Shown: positions 6,426 through 14,524 of the stretch, piece by piece
Layout: every line of letters starts with the position of its first letter
How positions within the stretch are numbered: the stretch's first letter is position 1
DNA from: Bacteroidales bacterium
GTDB taxonomy: Bacteria > Bacteroidota > Bacteroidia > Bacteroidales > UBA932
DNA length: 24,207 bases
Assembly (NCBI GenBank): GCA_017478685.1
Contig: JAFVDC010000018.1
Span: 1-24,207, forward strand
Reading direction: 5' to 3'
Notes under the pieces: generated by a model
Database searches by the model: none
Seen by the model: the letters and a program-made list of their open reading frames with translations, nothing else
What the model was told of the DNA's origin: nothing
Made by a program: the position numbers and the translations under genes

Positions 6426-9173
6426 CTAGAACAGCGTAGGTTCCCAGTCGTCAAAGTCTACGGCGCCGCCGGAGCTGCCGCCGTCTTCGCCGTCAGGAAC
6501 ATCGTCAGTCGCCTCCGGTGCGGCTTCATTGACCTCAGGTACGTCTTCTTCATTCATGTCCTGAACGTCATCGGCCATGTCCGGTGTGCCGTTGTCTTCG
6601 GGGACTTCCTTCTCCAGGGGCTCTCCAAACTCTACGGACTTGAGGTCGTAGGGCGAGCACTTCTTGCCCTTGGCCGAAAGGCCTTTACGGGCGATGAACT
6701 CGGACACGTCTACGGTCTCTGGTTCACGGTGCTCATATTTTCCGCCGAAGGTGAGAATCATCTGAGGGAAAGGATCGGAGCTGATGTCTACCAGCCTTGA
6801 GCCGCGGGAATCCGATATGAAGACCACGGGGGTGTTGTTGCTTTCCGTGAAGCTGAAGCGCTTTACGTAGTATGCCTTGGCTGCGTTGTCCCAGTACACC
6901 ACGGTATAGACCTTTGAAGGATCCAGTTTCTCTATGCGGATCACATCTCCCTGGTACTTGTTCACAAGGTCATAAGTAGTGGTGTAGTAGGAACCGTCGG
7001 CAAAGATAGCCAGAACCCTGTCTTCTCCGGAGAACTTGCCAAGATGCTCTCCGCGGCCGTCCTCGTTGAGGCGCTGGATGTCAGGGTCCCACCAGATGTC
7101 CTTGCCTTCCAAGGTGGTTATGCCCTTGGATTTCAGTTGGATACGCGCGATGGCATTCTTGGTGACAAGGTTGCCTCTGGAACCGCGCCCTTTGATGGCA
7201 AGGCCGGAGAAATCCCATTCAAGCTGGGTTTTCTTGAGCCCTTTCTTGGGCCGAAGCGAAACGCGTACGGTTTCGGCCTCACCGTTATGGTTTACGGTGA
7301 ACCAGAGGATGCGGGAACCTTCGGCACCGGTGGTGATGTCGTAGTCTTTGTCGCGGGTGACGGAGGTGATGGCAAAGCGTTTGGCAAAGTAGGAGCCGGC
7401 CTTGCCGTCACGGTAAATCACGTTGTATATGGTGCGGGCGTCTCCGCGGTTGAAAACGCCGGCATACAGGAGGTCTTTCCAGAAGAAAGCCTTGTCCTGC
7501 ACCTTTGTGACGCGGAATTTGCCGTCCTTTGCAATGACAATTATCTCCGAGAGGTCCGAGCAGTCGCAGATATACTCTCCTTCGTCCCTCTTGAGGCCGA
7601 TACCCACGAATCCTTCCTCCAGGTTTGCGTAGAGCTTGGCGTTGTTGGACACAACCTTTGTGACCGTAATGTTCTCAAGGGAAGAGATTTCCGTAAGACG
7701 CGGCCAGGCTGCGCCGTACTTCTTCTTGAGCATCTTGAACCAGTCTATTGTGAACTCCGTTATGTGCTCAAGGTGGTCCTTCACCTCCTTCATCTGGTCC
7801 TCGATGGCGTATATTTTCTCGTCAAGGGCCTTGGTGTCGAACTTGGATATCTTGCGAACCGGCTTCTCAACCAATTTGAGGATGTCCTCCATGACAATTG
7901 GCCTGTGAAGAAGGTCCTGGTACTGAAGCATCTGGGACAGGATGTCCTGAAGCTGTTCCTCCCAGCTCATCTGGTTCTGCTCCAGCACTTTGTAAATGCG
8001 GTTTTCAAAGAAGATGCGCTCCAGGGAAGAGTAGTGCCAGTCGTTTTCCAGTTCTCCGAGTTTAACCTCCAGCTGCGCCTTCAGGATGTCGCGGGTGTGG
8101 TAGGTGTCGTACTCCAGGATTTCGTCTACGGTAAGGAACACCGGCTTGTTTTCCCGGATTACGCAGGCGTTTGGCGCAATCTTGGTCTCGCATTCCGTGA
8201 AGGCGTAAAGGGCGTCTATGGTCTTGTCCGGGGAGACATCGGCCGGAAGATGGATGATGATTTCCACCTTGTCCGTGGTCATGTCATCTATCTTCTTGAT
8301 GTTGATCTTCTTCTTCTCCTTGGCCTTGATGATGCTGTCTATGATGCCCTGGGAGGTTTTGCCGTAGGGGATTTCTGTGATGGTAATGGTGTTTTTGTCC
8401 ACTTTGTTGATGCGGGCGCGCACCTTTACCATACCGCCTCTCTTGCCCTTGTTGTACTTTGAGCAGTCTGCGATGCCGCCGGTAGGGAAGTCCGGGAGAA
8501 TCTCGAACGGCTCTCCTTTGAGGATGGCAATTGAAGCGTCTATGAGTTCGTTGAAGTTATGGGGCAGAATCTTTGAACTGAGGCCGGCGGCAATGCCTTC
8601 CGTACCCTGCGCAAGCAGCAGCGGGAAACGCACCGGGAGTTCCGTGGGTTCCTGGTTTCGGCCGTCATAGGAAGTCATCCAGGGGGTAACCTTGGGGTCG
8701 AACACCACTTCCTTTGCAAACTTGGAGAGACGGGCCTCAATGTAACGGGGCGCGGCGTTGGAGTCTCCGGTGAGGATGTTTCCCCAGTTTCCCTGGCAGT
8801 CTATGAGAAGACCTTTCTGGCCGAGTGTGACCAGTGCTCCAAGGATGGACGCATCTCCGTGGGGGTGATACTGCATGGCCTGGCCCACAATGTTGGCAAC
8901 CTTGGTGTAGCGGCCGTCGTCCATTGTGGCCATGGTGTGCAGGACCCTTCTCTGGACAGGCTTGAAGCCGTCCACGATGTGCGGCACAGCCCTGTCCAGA
9001 ATGGTGTAGGACGCATAGTCCAGATACCATTCCTTGAACATTCCGGAAAGTTTGTACTTCCTGCTGTCTCCGCCAAGGAGTTTGTCGAATTTCCCGGACG
9101 CGGCGGCGTCTTCGGAGAGTTCCTCGTCTTCCTCTTCCGGGTTATTCTTGATGTCGTCCCAATCTTCTGCCAT
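6426..9173 (-). CDS. parC: DNA topoisomerase IV subunit A
   Basis: A 915-residue type IIA topoisomerase A subunit, the DNA breaking-rejoining subunit that decatenates daughter chromosomes together with ParE. The breakage-reunion domain shows YASYTILDRAVPHIVDGFKPVQRR (about 53-76), VGQAMQYHPHGD, and the active-site tyrosine Y144 in APRYIEARLSKFA. A coiled-coil arm follows at roughly 360-490 and a C-terminal beta-propeller region from about 520. The last 60-70 residues are very acidic. There is no QRRGGKG-type GyrA box, and the quinolone-pocket region reads like ParC of Bacteroidota, so parC is preferred over gyrA. It lies 5 bp after era on the same strand, in an rluB-era-parC run. Confidence 0.92.
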   Translation of the reverse strand: MAEDWDDIKNNPEEEDEELSEDAAASGKFDKLLGGDSRKYKLSGMFKEWYLDYASYTILDRAVPHIVDGFKPVQRRVLHTMATMDDGRYTKVANIVGQAMQYHPHGDASILGALVTLGQKGLLIDCQGNWGNILTGDSNAAPRYIEARLSKFAKEVVFDPKVTPWMTSYDGRNQEPTELPVRFPLLLAQGTEGIAAGLSSKILPHNFNELIDASIAILKGEPFEILPDFPTGGIADCSKYNKGKRGGMVKVRARINKVDKNTITITEIPYGKTSQGIIDSIIKAKEKKKINIKKIDDMTTDKVEIIIHLPADVSPDKTIDALYAFTECETKIAPNACVIRENKPVFLTVDEILEYDTYHTRDILKAQLEVKLGELENDWHYSSLERIFFENRIYKVLEQNQMSWEEQLQDILSQMLQYQDLLHRPIVMEDILKLVEKPVRKISKFDTKALDEKIYAIEDQMKEVKDHLEHITEFTIDWFKMLKKKYGAAWPRLTEISSLENITVTKVVSNNAKLYANLEEGFVGIGLKRDEGEYICDCSDLSEIIVIAKDGKFRVTKVQDKAFFWKDLLYAGVFNRGDARTIYNVIYRDGKAGSYFAKRFAITSVTRDKDYDITTGAEGSRILWFTVNHNGEAETVRVSLRPKKGLKKTQLEWDFSGLAIKGRGSRGNLVTKNAIARIQLKSKGITTLEGKDIWWDPDIQRLNEDGRGEHLGKFSGEDRVLAIFADGSYYTTTYDLVNKYQGDVIRIEKLDPSKVYTVVYWDNAAKAYYVKRFSFTESNNTPVVFISDSRGSRLVDISSDPFPQMILTFGGKYEHREPETVDVSEFIARKGLSAKGKKCSPYDLKSVEFGEPLEKEVPEDNGTPDMADDVQDMNEEDVPEVNEAAPEATDDVPDGEDGGSSGGAVDFDDWEPTLF

Positions 9174-9178
9174 AAAAA

Positions 9179-10060
9179 CTAGAATTCATACCCAAACCGG
9201 CGAAGCTCCTTGCGGTCTTCCCTCCAGTCGGGGTCCACTTTTACAAATGTAGTCAAAAAAACCTTTTTTTGGAAGAAATCTTCCATCTCAAGGCGTGCCT
9301 GGGTGCCCACTTTTTTGAGCATCGCGCCCTTTTTGCCGATGATTATTCCCTTCTGGGACTCCCTCATCACATAGATTACGGCGCTTATCTCATAGCGTTC
9401 CTCACCCTCATGGAAGGACTCGATAGACACCTCACAACTGTACGGAATCTCTTCCGAGTAGTTGAGGAAAATCTTTTCCCTTATGATTTCCGACGCAAAG
9501 AAGCGGAGGTTCTTGTCCGTGAACTGGTCTTTGTCAAACCATGCGGGAGCCTCCGGAAGCCGTGAGGAAACGGCCTCCATGATGCTCTCGAGGTTAAATG
9601 ACTCCTGGGCCGAAGCCGGGATGATTTCGGCCTTGGGAAGCCTCTCCTTCCACCATCCCATGAGCTCAACCACCTTCTCCTGGTTGGAGATGTCAATCTT
9701 GTTTATCACAACCACCACGGGGCATTCCACGCGGGAGAGTTTCTCTATGTAAGCCTCGTTTTTGTCCGGTTTTTCAACGGTGTCGGTGACATAGAGGATG
9801 ATGTCGGCATCTCCGATTGCGGTGTTCACAAACGCCAGCATGTTCTCCTGAAGCCTGTAATTGGGCTTGAGGATGCCGGGGGTGTCGGAGTACACAATCT
9901 GGAAGTCTTCCCCGCTCACGATGCCCATGATGCGGTGACGGGTGGTCTGGGCCTTTGCCGTCACTATGGACAGCTTTTCTCCCACAAGGGCGTTCATCAG
10001 CGTGGATTTACCCACGTTGGGATTGCCGATGATATTTACAAAGCCTGCCCTGTGTGCCAT
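9179..10060 (-). CDS. era: GTPase Era
   Basis: A 293-residue Era, the essential GTPase that binds 16S rRNA and assists 30S subunit maturation. The GTPase domain shows G1 GNPNVGKST at 12-20, G3 DTPGI, and G4 NKID. The C-terminal KH domain includes IIIGKKGAMLKKVG, and the protein ends in the typical VDPDWREDRKELRRFGYEF type tail. Length is normal. The start ATG shares its A with the TAA stop of rluB (TAATG on the minus strand), which suggests translational coupling. parC follows after 5 bp. Confidence 0.96.
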   Translation of the reverse strand: MAHRAGFVNIIGNPNVGKSTLMNALVGEKLSIVTAKAQTTRHRIMGIVSGEDFQIVYSDTPGILKPNYRLQENMLAFVNTAIGDADIILYVTDTVEKPDKNEAYIEKLSRVECPVVVVINKIDISNQEKVVELMGWWKERLPKAEIIPASAQESFNLESIMEAVSSRLPEAPAWFDKDQFTDKNLRFFASEIIREKIFLNYSEEIPYSCEVSIESFHEGEERYEISAVIYVMRESQKGIIIGKKGAMLKKVGTQARLEMEDFFQKKVFLTTFVKVDPDWREDRKELRRFGYEF

Positions 10061-11190
10061 TATACGTAGGCTCCCATTTTGAGGATATTCACTTCGCCTT
10101 CAGTGAGATAGCGCCAGTCGCTCTTCTTGAGGCCCTTCTTGGTGAGACCTGCGAAGTACACCCTGTCAAGGGCGCGGACTTCGTAGCCGAGGGACTCGAA
10201 GATTCGGCGGACAATGCGGTTTTTGCCGGAGTGGATCTCAATGCCAAGCTGGCGGTGGTCGTGGGCGTCGATGTATTCAAGTTCATCGGCCGAAATTACG
10301 CCGTCGCTGAGCTCGATGCCGGAAAGGATCTTCTCCTTGTCCTCTTCCCTGAGGGGGGAATCCAGGATTACCTGGTAGATCTTTTTCTTGTTGTAGGAGG
10401 GGTGGGTGAGTTGTTCGGCCATCTCTCCGTCGTTGGTGAACATGAGCACGCCGGTGGTGTTCTTGTCCAGACGGCCCACGGGGAACACCCTTGTGGGGCA
10501 GCCTTTGAGGAGGTCCATCACGGTCTTTTCCGCGTGAGGGTCACTGGCGGTGGTCACATAGCCCTTGGGCTTGTTCATCACAATGTAAACCTTCTCTTCA
10601 CCCTTGAGACGCTGGCCGTTGAAGCGGACGTCGTCGGTGAGGATGTTCACTTTTGTGCCGAGTTCCGTAACCACCTCTCCGTTTACGGTGACAACACCGC
10701 TCTGGATCATGGTGTCGGCCTCCCTTCTGGAGCAGACGCCGGAATTGGCTATGAACTTGTTGAGGCGTACAACCTCCTTGATTTCAGTGGGGGCGGTGTC
10801 GTTGTCGGAGTAATGTCCGTTCACCTGGGGCTTGCGGCTGAGCATGGCGTCCATGCCTTCGCGGGCTCCGTCCCTTTTCTTGAATGGTTTGCCGAAGCCA
10901 GCGCCCTTCTTGGGGGCTCCGTAGCTGTTTCTGGAGGTGCCGGTTCCCTTGCGATCTCCATAGGAGGAGCTTCTTTCGGGGCGGCCTTCACGGCGCTCTC
11001 CGTATGCCGGACGCTCTCCACGGCCTGCACCGCGGCGCTCACCGTACGGGGCGCTGCTGCCGGTCCTTCTTGCGGGACGGTCTCCGTCAGAGAAACTGCG
11101 GCTGGTGGAATAATCTACTTTTTCTACGCGGCCGGTGCTTTCGGCCTGTCTTACGATACGTTTTCTCGTACCTCTTTTGTTGTCTTCCAT
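10060..11190 (-). CDS. rluB: 23S rRNA pseudouridine synthase (RluB/RsuA family) with long basic N-terminal extension
   Basis: A 376-residue pseudouridine synthase of the RsuA/RluB/RluE/RluF family. Residues from about 141 form an S4 RNA-binding domain (VRLNKFIANSGVCSRREAD), followed by the catalytic domain with GRLDKNTTGVLMFTNDGE at about 239-256; D242 is the expected catalytic aspartate. The first ~125 residues are a low-complexity Arg/Gly/Ser-rich tail (repeats such as GERR and SYGDR), probably disordered and RNA-binding. The open frame extends 50 codons further upstream, but those codons run through an inverted-repeat element and encode no recognisable domain, so the ATG at 11190 (MEDNKRGTRK) is chosen. 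The stop overlaps the era start. RluB is the likeliest member, but the exact rRNA target is inferred. Confidence 0.88.
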   Translation of the reverse strand: MEDNKRGTRKRIVRQAESTGRVEKVDYSTSRSFSDGDRPARRTGSSAPYGERRGAGRGERPAYGERREGRPERSSSYGDRKGTGTSRNSYGAPKKGAGFGKPFKKRDGAREGMDAMLSRKPQVNGHYSDNDTAPTEIKEVVRLNKFIANSGVCSRREADTMIQSGVVTVNGEVVTELGTKVNILTDDVRFNGQRLKGEEKVYIVMNKPKGYVTTASDPHAEKTVMDLLKGCPTRVFPVGRLDKNTTGVLMFTNDGEMAEQLTHPSYNKKKIYQVILDSPLREEDKEKILSGIELSDGVISADELEYIDAHDHRQLGIEIHSGKNRIVRRIFESLGYEVRALDRVYFAGLTKKGLKKSDWRYLTEGEVNILKMGAYV

Positions 11191-11236
11191 AATACGTACA
11201 CCCTCACGGGCTTTAATTTGTTTTTTATTTGTTTTT

Positions 11237-11353
11237 ATGATATGGGTATATGTCTCTGAACCCATAGCCACCCTCGGCTTTGTAAGAGGGAGGGGCCCAC
11301 GAAGTGGGAGGGGTCGGCGAAGCCGACGGTTCAGAGACATATACCCATATCAT
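11237..11353. repeat. 117 bp inverted-repeat element with three internal hairpins
   Basis: A perfect 26 bp inverted repeat (11237-11262 against 11328-11353) encloses 65 bp. That interior contains three hairpins in a row: CCCTC/GAGGG (11271-11290), CCCACgaaGTGGG (about 11295-11307) and GTCGGCgaaGCCGAC (11313-11327). The right arm includes the tonB stop codon, and the left arm lies in the rluB leader. As RNA it would fold as a long stem closing a multi-branched head. It may be a terminator/attenuator, a miniature mobile element, or both. The arms are far longer than a normal intrinsic terminator, and no U-tract follows directly. Confidence 0.85.
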
Positions 11354-12141
11354 TTCAGTTTAAAAATATAGGTGATGGTTCCGGTCTGGAGGGCCGGAGC
11401 ATCTGCTTTCATGTTGAAGTGAGCCTTCATGGCGGCGTTGCGGGCCGCATTCCAAAGCTCCTTGTTTGTTACGGTAGTGCCTTCGGCGCCGGGGATGGCT
11501 TCCGTTACGTTTCCGTACTGGTCCACCTTGATCTGGACCACCACTGTGCCTTCGGCCTGGATGCCATAGGTGGGCTTGGGAAGAGAGCCCACAACGGAAC
11601 GGCCCTTGAGGTGGGCGTTTGCGGTGCCTTCGGTTTTGCCCTCACGGGTATTTCCGTCCGGCTGGCCGGCCTTGAAGCCTTCCGATGCGTCTTTGGCGCT
11701 ATGGGGCGTTGTGGCGCTGTTCTCCTTTTTGCTCATGCCGGGGAACGACGCCCTGGGGTCAAGCTTAGGCTCTTCCTTCTGCTCCGGAGTGGGGACATCC
11801 ACGTCTCCAACGGGGTCCGGTTTGGTGGCTGGAGTTACGTTGGGCCTGTCGTTCACATGCGGGGATTCGGCCTTCTGGACCAGTTCCACCGCCTTTTCGC
11901 GGTCCACTTCCTCGGCCTGGGGCTGGCGTCCCACGCGGGTTTGAATGGGCTTTGCCACTTCCTCTTCTTCCTCGAATTCAATCACAAGGGACGTGCGCTC
12001 CGGCGGCGGAGGGTCAAGGTAGGTGAGCCCGCTTGTGAGGCACACCACCAGCGCGGCTGCATGAAGCCCCAGCGTAACCAGGATGCCGATTACGCCAGCG
12101 TTCTTCTCACTCTTTTCCTGCTTGCGCTGGTACGGTTGCAT
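11350..12141 (-). CDS. tonB: TonB-family energy transduction protein
   Basis: A 263-residue TonB-like protein. A single N-terminal membrane anchor (about 15-38) follows a short basic cytoplasmic tail. A Pro/Glu/Lys-rich periplasmic spacer (about 45-180) follows, starting with YLDPPPPERT and an EFEEEEE run. The C-terminal domain (about 184-263) has the TonB-type GTVVVQIKVDQYGNV strand and ends ITYIFKLK. TonB carries proton-motive energy from ExbB/ExbD to outer-membrane receptors. It starts 3 bp after exbD, completing an exbB-exbD-tonB operon. The C-terminal domain is somewhat divergent (TonB/TolA-like), so which receptors it serves is unknown. Its TGA lies in the arm of the 117 bp inverted repeat. 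Confidence 0.88.
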   Translation of the reverse strand: MQPYQRKQEKSEKNAGVIGILVTLGLHAAALVVCLTSGLTYLDPPPPERTSLVIEFEEEEEVAKPIQTRVGRQPQAEEVDREKAVELVQKAESPHVNDRPNVTPATKPDPVGDVDVPTPEQKEEPKLDPRASFPGMSKKENSATTPHSAKDASEGFKAGQPDGNTREGKTEGTANAHLKGRSVVGSLPKPTYGIQAEGTVVVQIKVDQYGNVTEAIPGAEGTTVTNKELWNAARNAAMKAHFNMKADAPALQTGTITYIFKLK

Positions 12142-12144
12142 GTG

Positions 12145-12555
12145 CTATTCCGGCTGGGTTGCCAGGATAACCTTGTAGTGGTTTCTCTTGGCAATGTTCA
12201 TAACCTGTACAACTTCTCCTACGGGGACTGTCTGGTCACTGTAGATGGAGAAAGTGGGATCCTCCTCCTGAGAGAGAAGGCCGATTAGCTGATCCTCCAC
12301 ATCCTCAAACTCCGTGGGCTCCTTGTCTCCGTTGATGTGGTAGGTGTAGGTTTGGTCTCCCCAGTCCTTGATGCTTACGCTCACAGTTGCCTTTGCGTTT
12401 ACCTGGCCCGTGGATTTGGGCAGGAGGAGCTTGAGGGCGTTGGGGTTTATGAGCGTAGAGGTGACCAGGAAGAAGATAAGCAGCAGAAACACTATATCCG
12501 TCATGGAGGATACAGAGAACTGCGCGTCTACCTTGGTGTTTCTCTTGAGTGCCAT
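12145..12555 (-). CDS. exbD: Biopolymer transport protein ExbD
   Basis: A 136-residue ExbD/TolR family protein. A short cytoplasmic N-terminus is followed by one membrane helix (about 19-37, MTDIVFLLLIFFLVTSTLI), which includes D20, the conserved proton-path aspartate. The remaining ~95 residues form the periplasmic domain, including FSIYSDQTVPVGEVVQVMNIAK. With ExbB it forms the proton channel that drives TonB. It starts 4 bp after exbB and ends 3 bp before tonB, so the three genes are one transcription unit. Confidence 0.93.
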   Translation of the reverse strand: MALKRNTKVDAQFSVSSMTDIVFLLLIFFLVTSTLINPNALKLLLPKSTGQVNAKATVSVSIKDWGDQTYTYHINGDKEPTEFEDVEDQLIGLLSQEEDPTFSIYSDQTVPVGEVVQVMNIAKRNHYKVILATQPE

Positions 12556-12559
12556 GGCG

Positions 12560-13291
12560 CTACTCCTCTTCCTTGGTGGGTTCGTTGATTACGATGTCCA
12601 TGAACTCCATGGTGGAGTTTTCCATCTGGTACACAAGGTCGCTGACCTTGGAGGTGAGCCAGTTGTAGCCGAAGTATGCGATGATACCCACAATAAGGCC
12701 GCCCACGGTGGTGAGCATGGCAGTGTAAATGCCGCCGCTGAGGAGGGTGATGTCAATGTTGTTGCCGGCCTTTGACATGTTGAAGAAGGCTTGGACCATG
12801 CCCATTACGGTGCCAAGGAAACCGATCATGGGGGCTCCGCCGGCTATGGTTGCAAGAAGCGGAAGGCCCTTTTCAAGGCGTGCCACTTCCACGTTGCCGA
12901 TGTTCTCGATGGCGCTCTGGATATCGGCCATGGGCCTGCCCATGCGGCCGATTCCGGTTTCGATCATGCGGGCCACGGGGTTGTCGTATTTGCGGCACAG
13001 GGTTACGGCGCTCTTCTTTTTGCCGTCTGTGAGGTAATCCCGGATGTCCTTCATGAAGTGAGGGTCAATCTTGGATGCGTTCTTGATGACCCACCACTTG
13101 CGGCCGATCAGGTAAACGGCCAGGATTGAAAGGGCAAGGAGTACCCACATGAGGGGACCGCCCATGGTGAACATGGAAAAGAGACTCTCGCTCATCTGCT
13201 GGGGCTCCTGGGCTACAGGAATTTCGGCAGCCTGGTTGATGGCTTCGGCCATGGCTTCCAGGGTGTCTGCTTGAAGAATTTGGAAGGGCAT
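12560..13291 (-). CDS. exbB: MotA/TolQ/ExbB proton channel protein (ExbB)
   Basis: A 243-residue ExbB/TolQ-family membrane protein and the proton-channel partner of ExbD. The first membrane helix is at about 47-63 (LMWVLLALSILAVYLIG). A cytoplasmic loop follows with the usual ARMIETGIGRMGRP helix. The signature segment GGAPMIGFLGTVMGMVQAF is at about 151-169, and the last helix at about 188-208. The ATG at 13291 is chosen because a promoter match lies about 35 bp upstream; M33 is a possible later start. First gene of exbB-exbD-tonB. Confidence 0.92.
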   Translation of the reverse strand: MPFQILQADTLEAMAEAINQAAEIPVAQEPQQMSESLFSMFTMGGPLMWVLLALSILAVYLIGRKWWVIKNASKIDPHFMKDIRDYLTDGKKKSAVTLCRKYDNPVARMIETGIGRMGRPMADIQSAIENIGNVEVARLEKGLPLLATIAGGAPMIGFLGTVMGMVQAFFNMSKAGNNIDITLLSGGIYTAMLTTVGGLIVGIIAYFGYNWLTSKVSDLVYQMENSTMEFMDIVINEPTKEEE

Positions 13292-13326
13292 ATCTTAGTA
13301 CTTTGTTTATATTCTATATCAATCTG

Positions 13327-13357
13327 CAAAGATACTAAAAAAACTGCTCCTCCGCAA
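13327..13357 (-). promoter_or_regulatory. exbB-exbD-tonB promoter (Bacteroidota type)
   Basis: On the minus strand a TTG (13357-13355) is followed by a 20 nt spacer and TATCTTTG (13334-13327), a full match to the Bacteroidota -33/-7 consensus. The ATG at 13291 is 35 nt past the -7 box, leaving an ordinary leader of about 30 nt. It lies about 40 bp from the left boundary of the RAYT element, so the insertion sits just upstream of this promoter. Confidence 0.65.
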
Positions 13358-13399
13358 GGGCTACCCCATCTGAATCTCAATATCTCGTGAATATCCCGC

Positions 13400-13462
13400 G
13401 GGCGAGGTTGGCACCACTTTCGGACGAGGTGACACCATCTCCGGGCGAGGTTGGTGGCATTT
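13400..13462. repeat. Three degenerate 20-22 bp tandem units, left outer end of RAYT element
   Basis: Three consecutive units start GGGCGAGGTTGG, GGACGAGGTGAC and GGGCGAGGTTGG (13400-13421, 13422-13442, 13443-13462), with ACC and pyrimidine-rich tails in the first two. They run directly into the first 48 bp palindrome. The mirror counterpart at 14797-14840 has two units. Confidence 0.7.
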
Positions 13463-13562
13463 GGGCAATGACTCACGCGTTTTTGGCGTTTTTCGCGTTG
13501 CTCGTTGCCCATTTGGTCAACGATTCACACGTTTTTGGCCGAATTTGCGCGTTTCATTGCCC
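13463..13562 (-). repeat. REPIN-like palindrome doublet, RAYT left flank
   Basis: Palindromes at 13463-13510 and 13515-13562 (48 bp each, ATTT spacer). The second contains the RAYT stop codon, so the last residues of the transposase and its TGA are repeat sequence. The 4 bp-proximal end reads GGTC instead of GGGC, the same variant seen at the right flank (GACC), which distinguishes the RAYT-linked pair from copies 1 and 2. Confidence 0.85.
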
Positions 13563-14492
13563 ATGATGCTGTTTGTTTTTCCGGAAGTCCTTGGCCCGAA
13601 GGAACTGGCCCACAAGATGGGTGGATATTCCAATCGCTTTTGCAACAATGTCCGGAGCAAGACCGTATTTGTCCGATACCATAACGGCAAGGCGTCCTTT
13701 GTCCACGCCATCAAGACTTGACAATGACCTGCCTTTGAATTCATCGGCCAAAATGTTGTTTATGAGGTCTCTGACCTCTCGGGAATCGAACTCTATTTCC
13801 TCGCCCACTGATTTTGAGATGCTTACAAATGATTCATAGTCCTTCACCAGCCGGGTGTTATAGTCCTTCGGCCCTTTGAAGAGTTTTTTCACAAGCCGCT
13901 GGCTTACAAACGAAACTGGAAGAAGTCCAAGGACGGGATGAAACTGCCAGTGGTCCGGAATACTCTCGCGTGTTCCAGTCATGGCCTCCAGTTCACGGGC
14001 CGACATTTCTTTGGCCAGTTTCCCCTGAATCAGTGTTCCAAGTATGGAGTAATGAAGGTATGAGCTGCCCCATGGCCATCCTCCCGGTACGGCAAGAAGC
14101 TTCTCGTAGTGGTTCCTGTCCAGATACAGGATCAGGGAGCGCATCTGATCCTCATCTTCGATGGGCCTCAATTTAAAACTGTAGTCCTCAGGCAGCGTCT
14201 TGTATCCGTCATTTTTAAGCATCCTGTTCAACTTTCGCTTGAGGTATCCAAAGGCTTCCAGGGCTGCTTCTCCCGTGCCGCTCATGATGATGTGGATGTG
14301 GTTCGGCATGAGCGTGAAGTCGTATATTACAATAGCGTACTTGATTGATATGAGGCCGATGAGCATCATCCCGTAAGCATACTGTGCTACGGTATTGAAG
14401 ATATTCCCTTCCTTCCACCCGTCTGTGCAGAAGTGATAGTATCCGTTCCCCATGCTGCGGTATTCGTCCCGCGGTTTTCTGTATGTTTTCAT
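13554..14492 (-). CDS. REP-associated tyrosine transposase (RAYT, Y1_Tnp/HUH family)
   Basis: A 312-residue single-strand transposase of the IS200-like Y1 family. The HUH motif is in MPNHIHII (H65 and H67). A tyrosine candidate for the nucleophile is Y83 in FGYLKRKLNRM, followed by the RAYT-like segment YLDRNHYEKLLAVPGGWPWGSSYLHY (WPWSS-type motif). After about residue 210 an extra helical C-terminal domain (VREVRDLINNI, then DIVAKAIGISTHLVGQFLRAKDF) resembles a helix-turn-helix DNA-binding domain. The frame is open for 70 more codons upstream, but these cross an inverted repeat and lack homology features, so the ATG at 14492 (MKTYRKPRDEYR) is chosen. It is intact, single in this window, and flanked by inverted palindrome doublets. 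RAYTs are usually vertically inherited and mobilise REP sequences in trans. The nucleophile assignment is tentative. Confidence 0.88.
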   Translation of the reverse strand: MKTYRKPRDEYRSMGNGYYHFCTDGWKEGNIFNTVAQYAYGMMLIGLISIKYAIVIYDFTLMPNHIHIIMSGTGEAALEAFGYLKRKLNRMLKNDGYKTLPEDYSFKLRPIEDEDQMRSLILYLDRNHYEKLLAVPGGWPWGSSYLHYSILGTLIQGKLAKEMSARELEAMTGTRESIPDHWQFHPVLGLLPVSFVSQRLVKKLFKGPKDYNTRLVKDYESFVSISKSVGEEIEFDSREVRDLINNILADEFKGRSLSSLDGVDKGRLAVMVSDKYGLAPDIVAKAIGISTHLVGQFLRAKDFRKNKQHHGQ

Positions 14493-14496
14493 ACTG

Positions 14497-14524
14497 CAAA
14501 GGTGAAAAAAGTTATCCGTTTCAA
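14497..14524 (-). promoter_or_regulatory. Possible RAYT promoter
   Basis: On the minus strand CACCTTTG (14504-14497) resembles TAnnTTTG with one mismatch and ends 4 nt before the ATG. TTG at 14524-14522 lies 17 nt upstream, a little shorter than the usual spacing. The -33 element falls inside the perfect inverted repeat at 14508-14546. This is a weak consensus match. Confidence 0.35.

Noticed and set aside
7044..8462. A 472-codon open frame on the plus strand, antisense to parC
   Set aside because: parC is unmistakable on the other strand. The antisense product has no motif and is low-complexity (Val/Leu/Gly-rich), as expected from complementary codon bias.
10054..11259. A 401-codon open frame antisense to rluB
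   Set aside because: It mirrors the rluB reading frame, including its Arg/Gly-rich tail, and has no recognisable domain.
11191..11340. A 50-codon N-terminal extension of RluB
   Set aside because: It translates the 117 bp inverted-repeat element; the ATG at 11190 is the sensible start.
11419..12288. A 289-codon open frame antisense to tonB/exbD
   Set aside because: No domain, composition of a shadow frame, and it crosses two well-supported genes.
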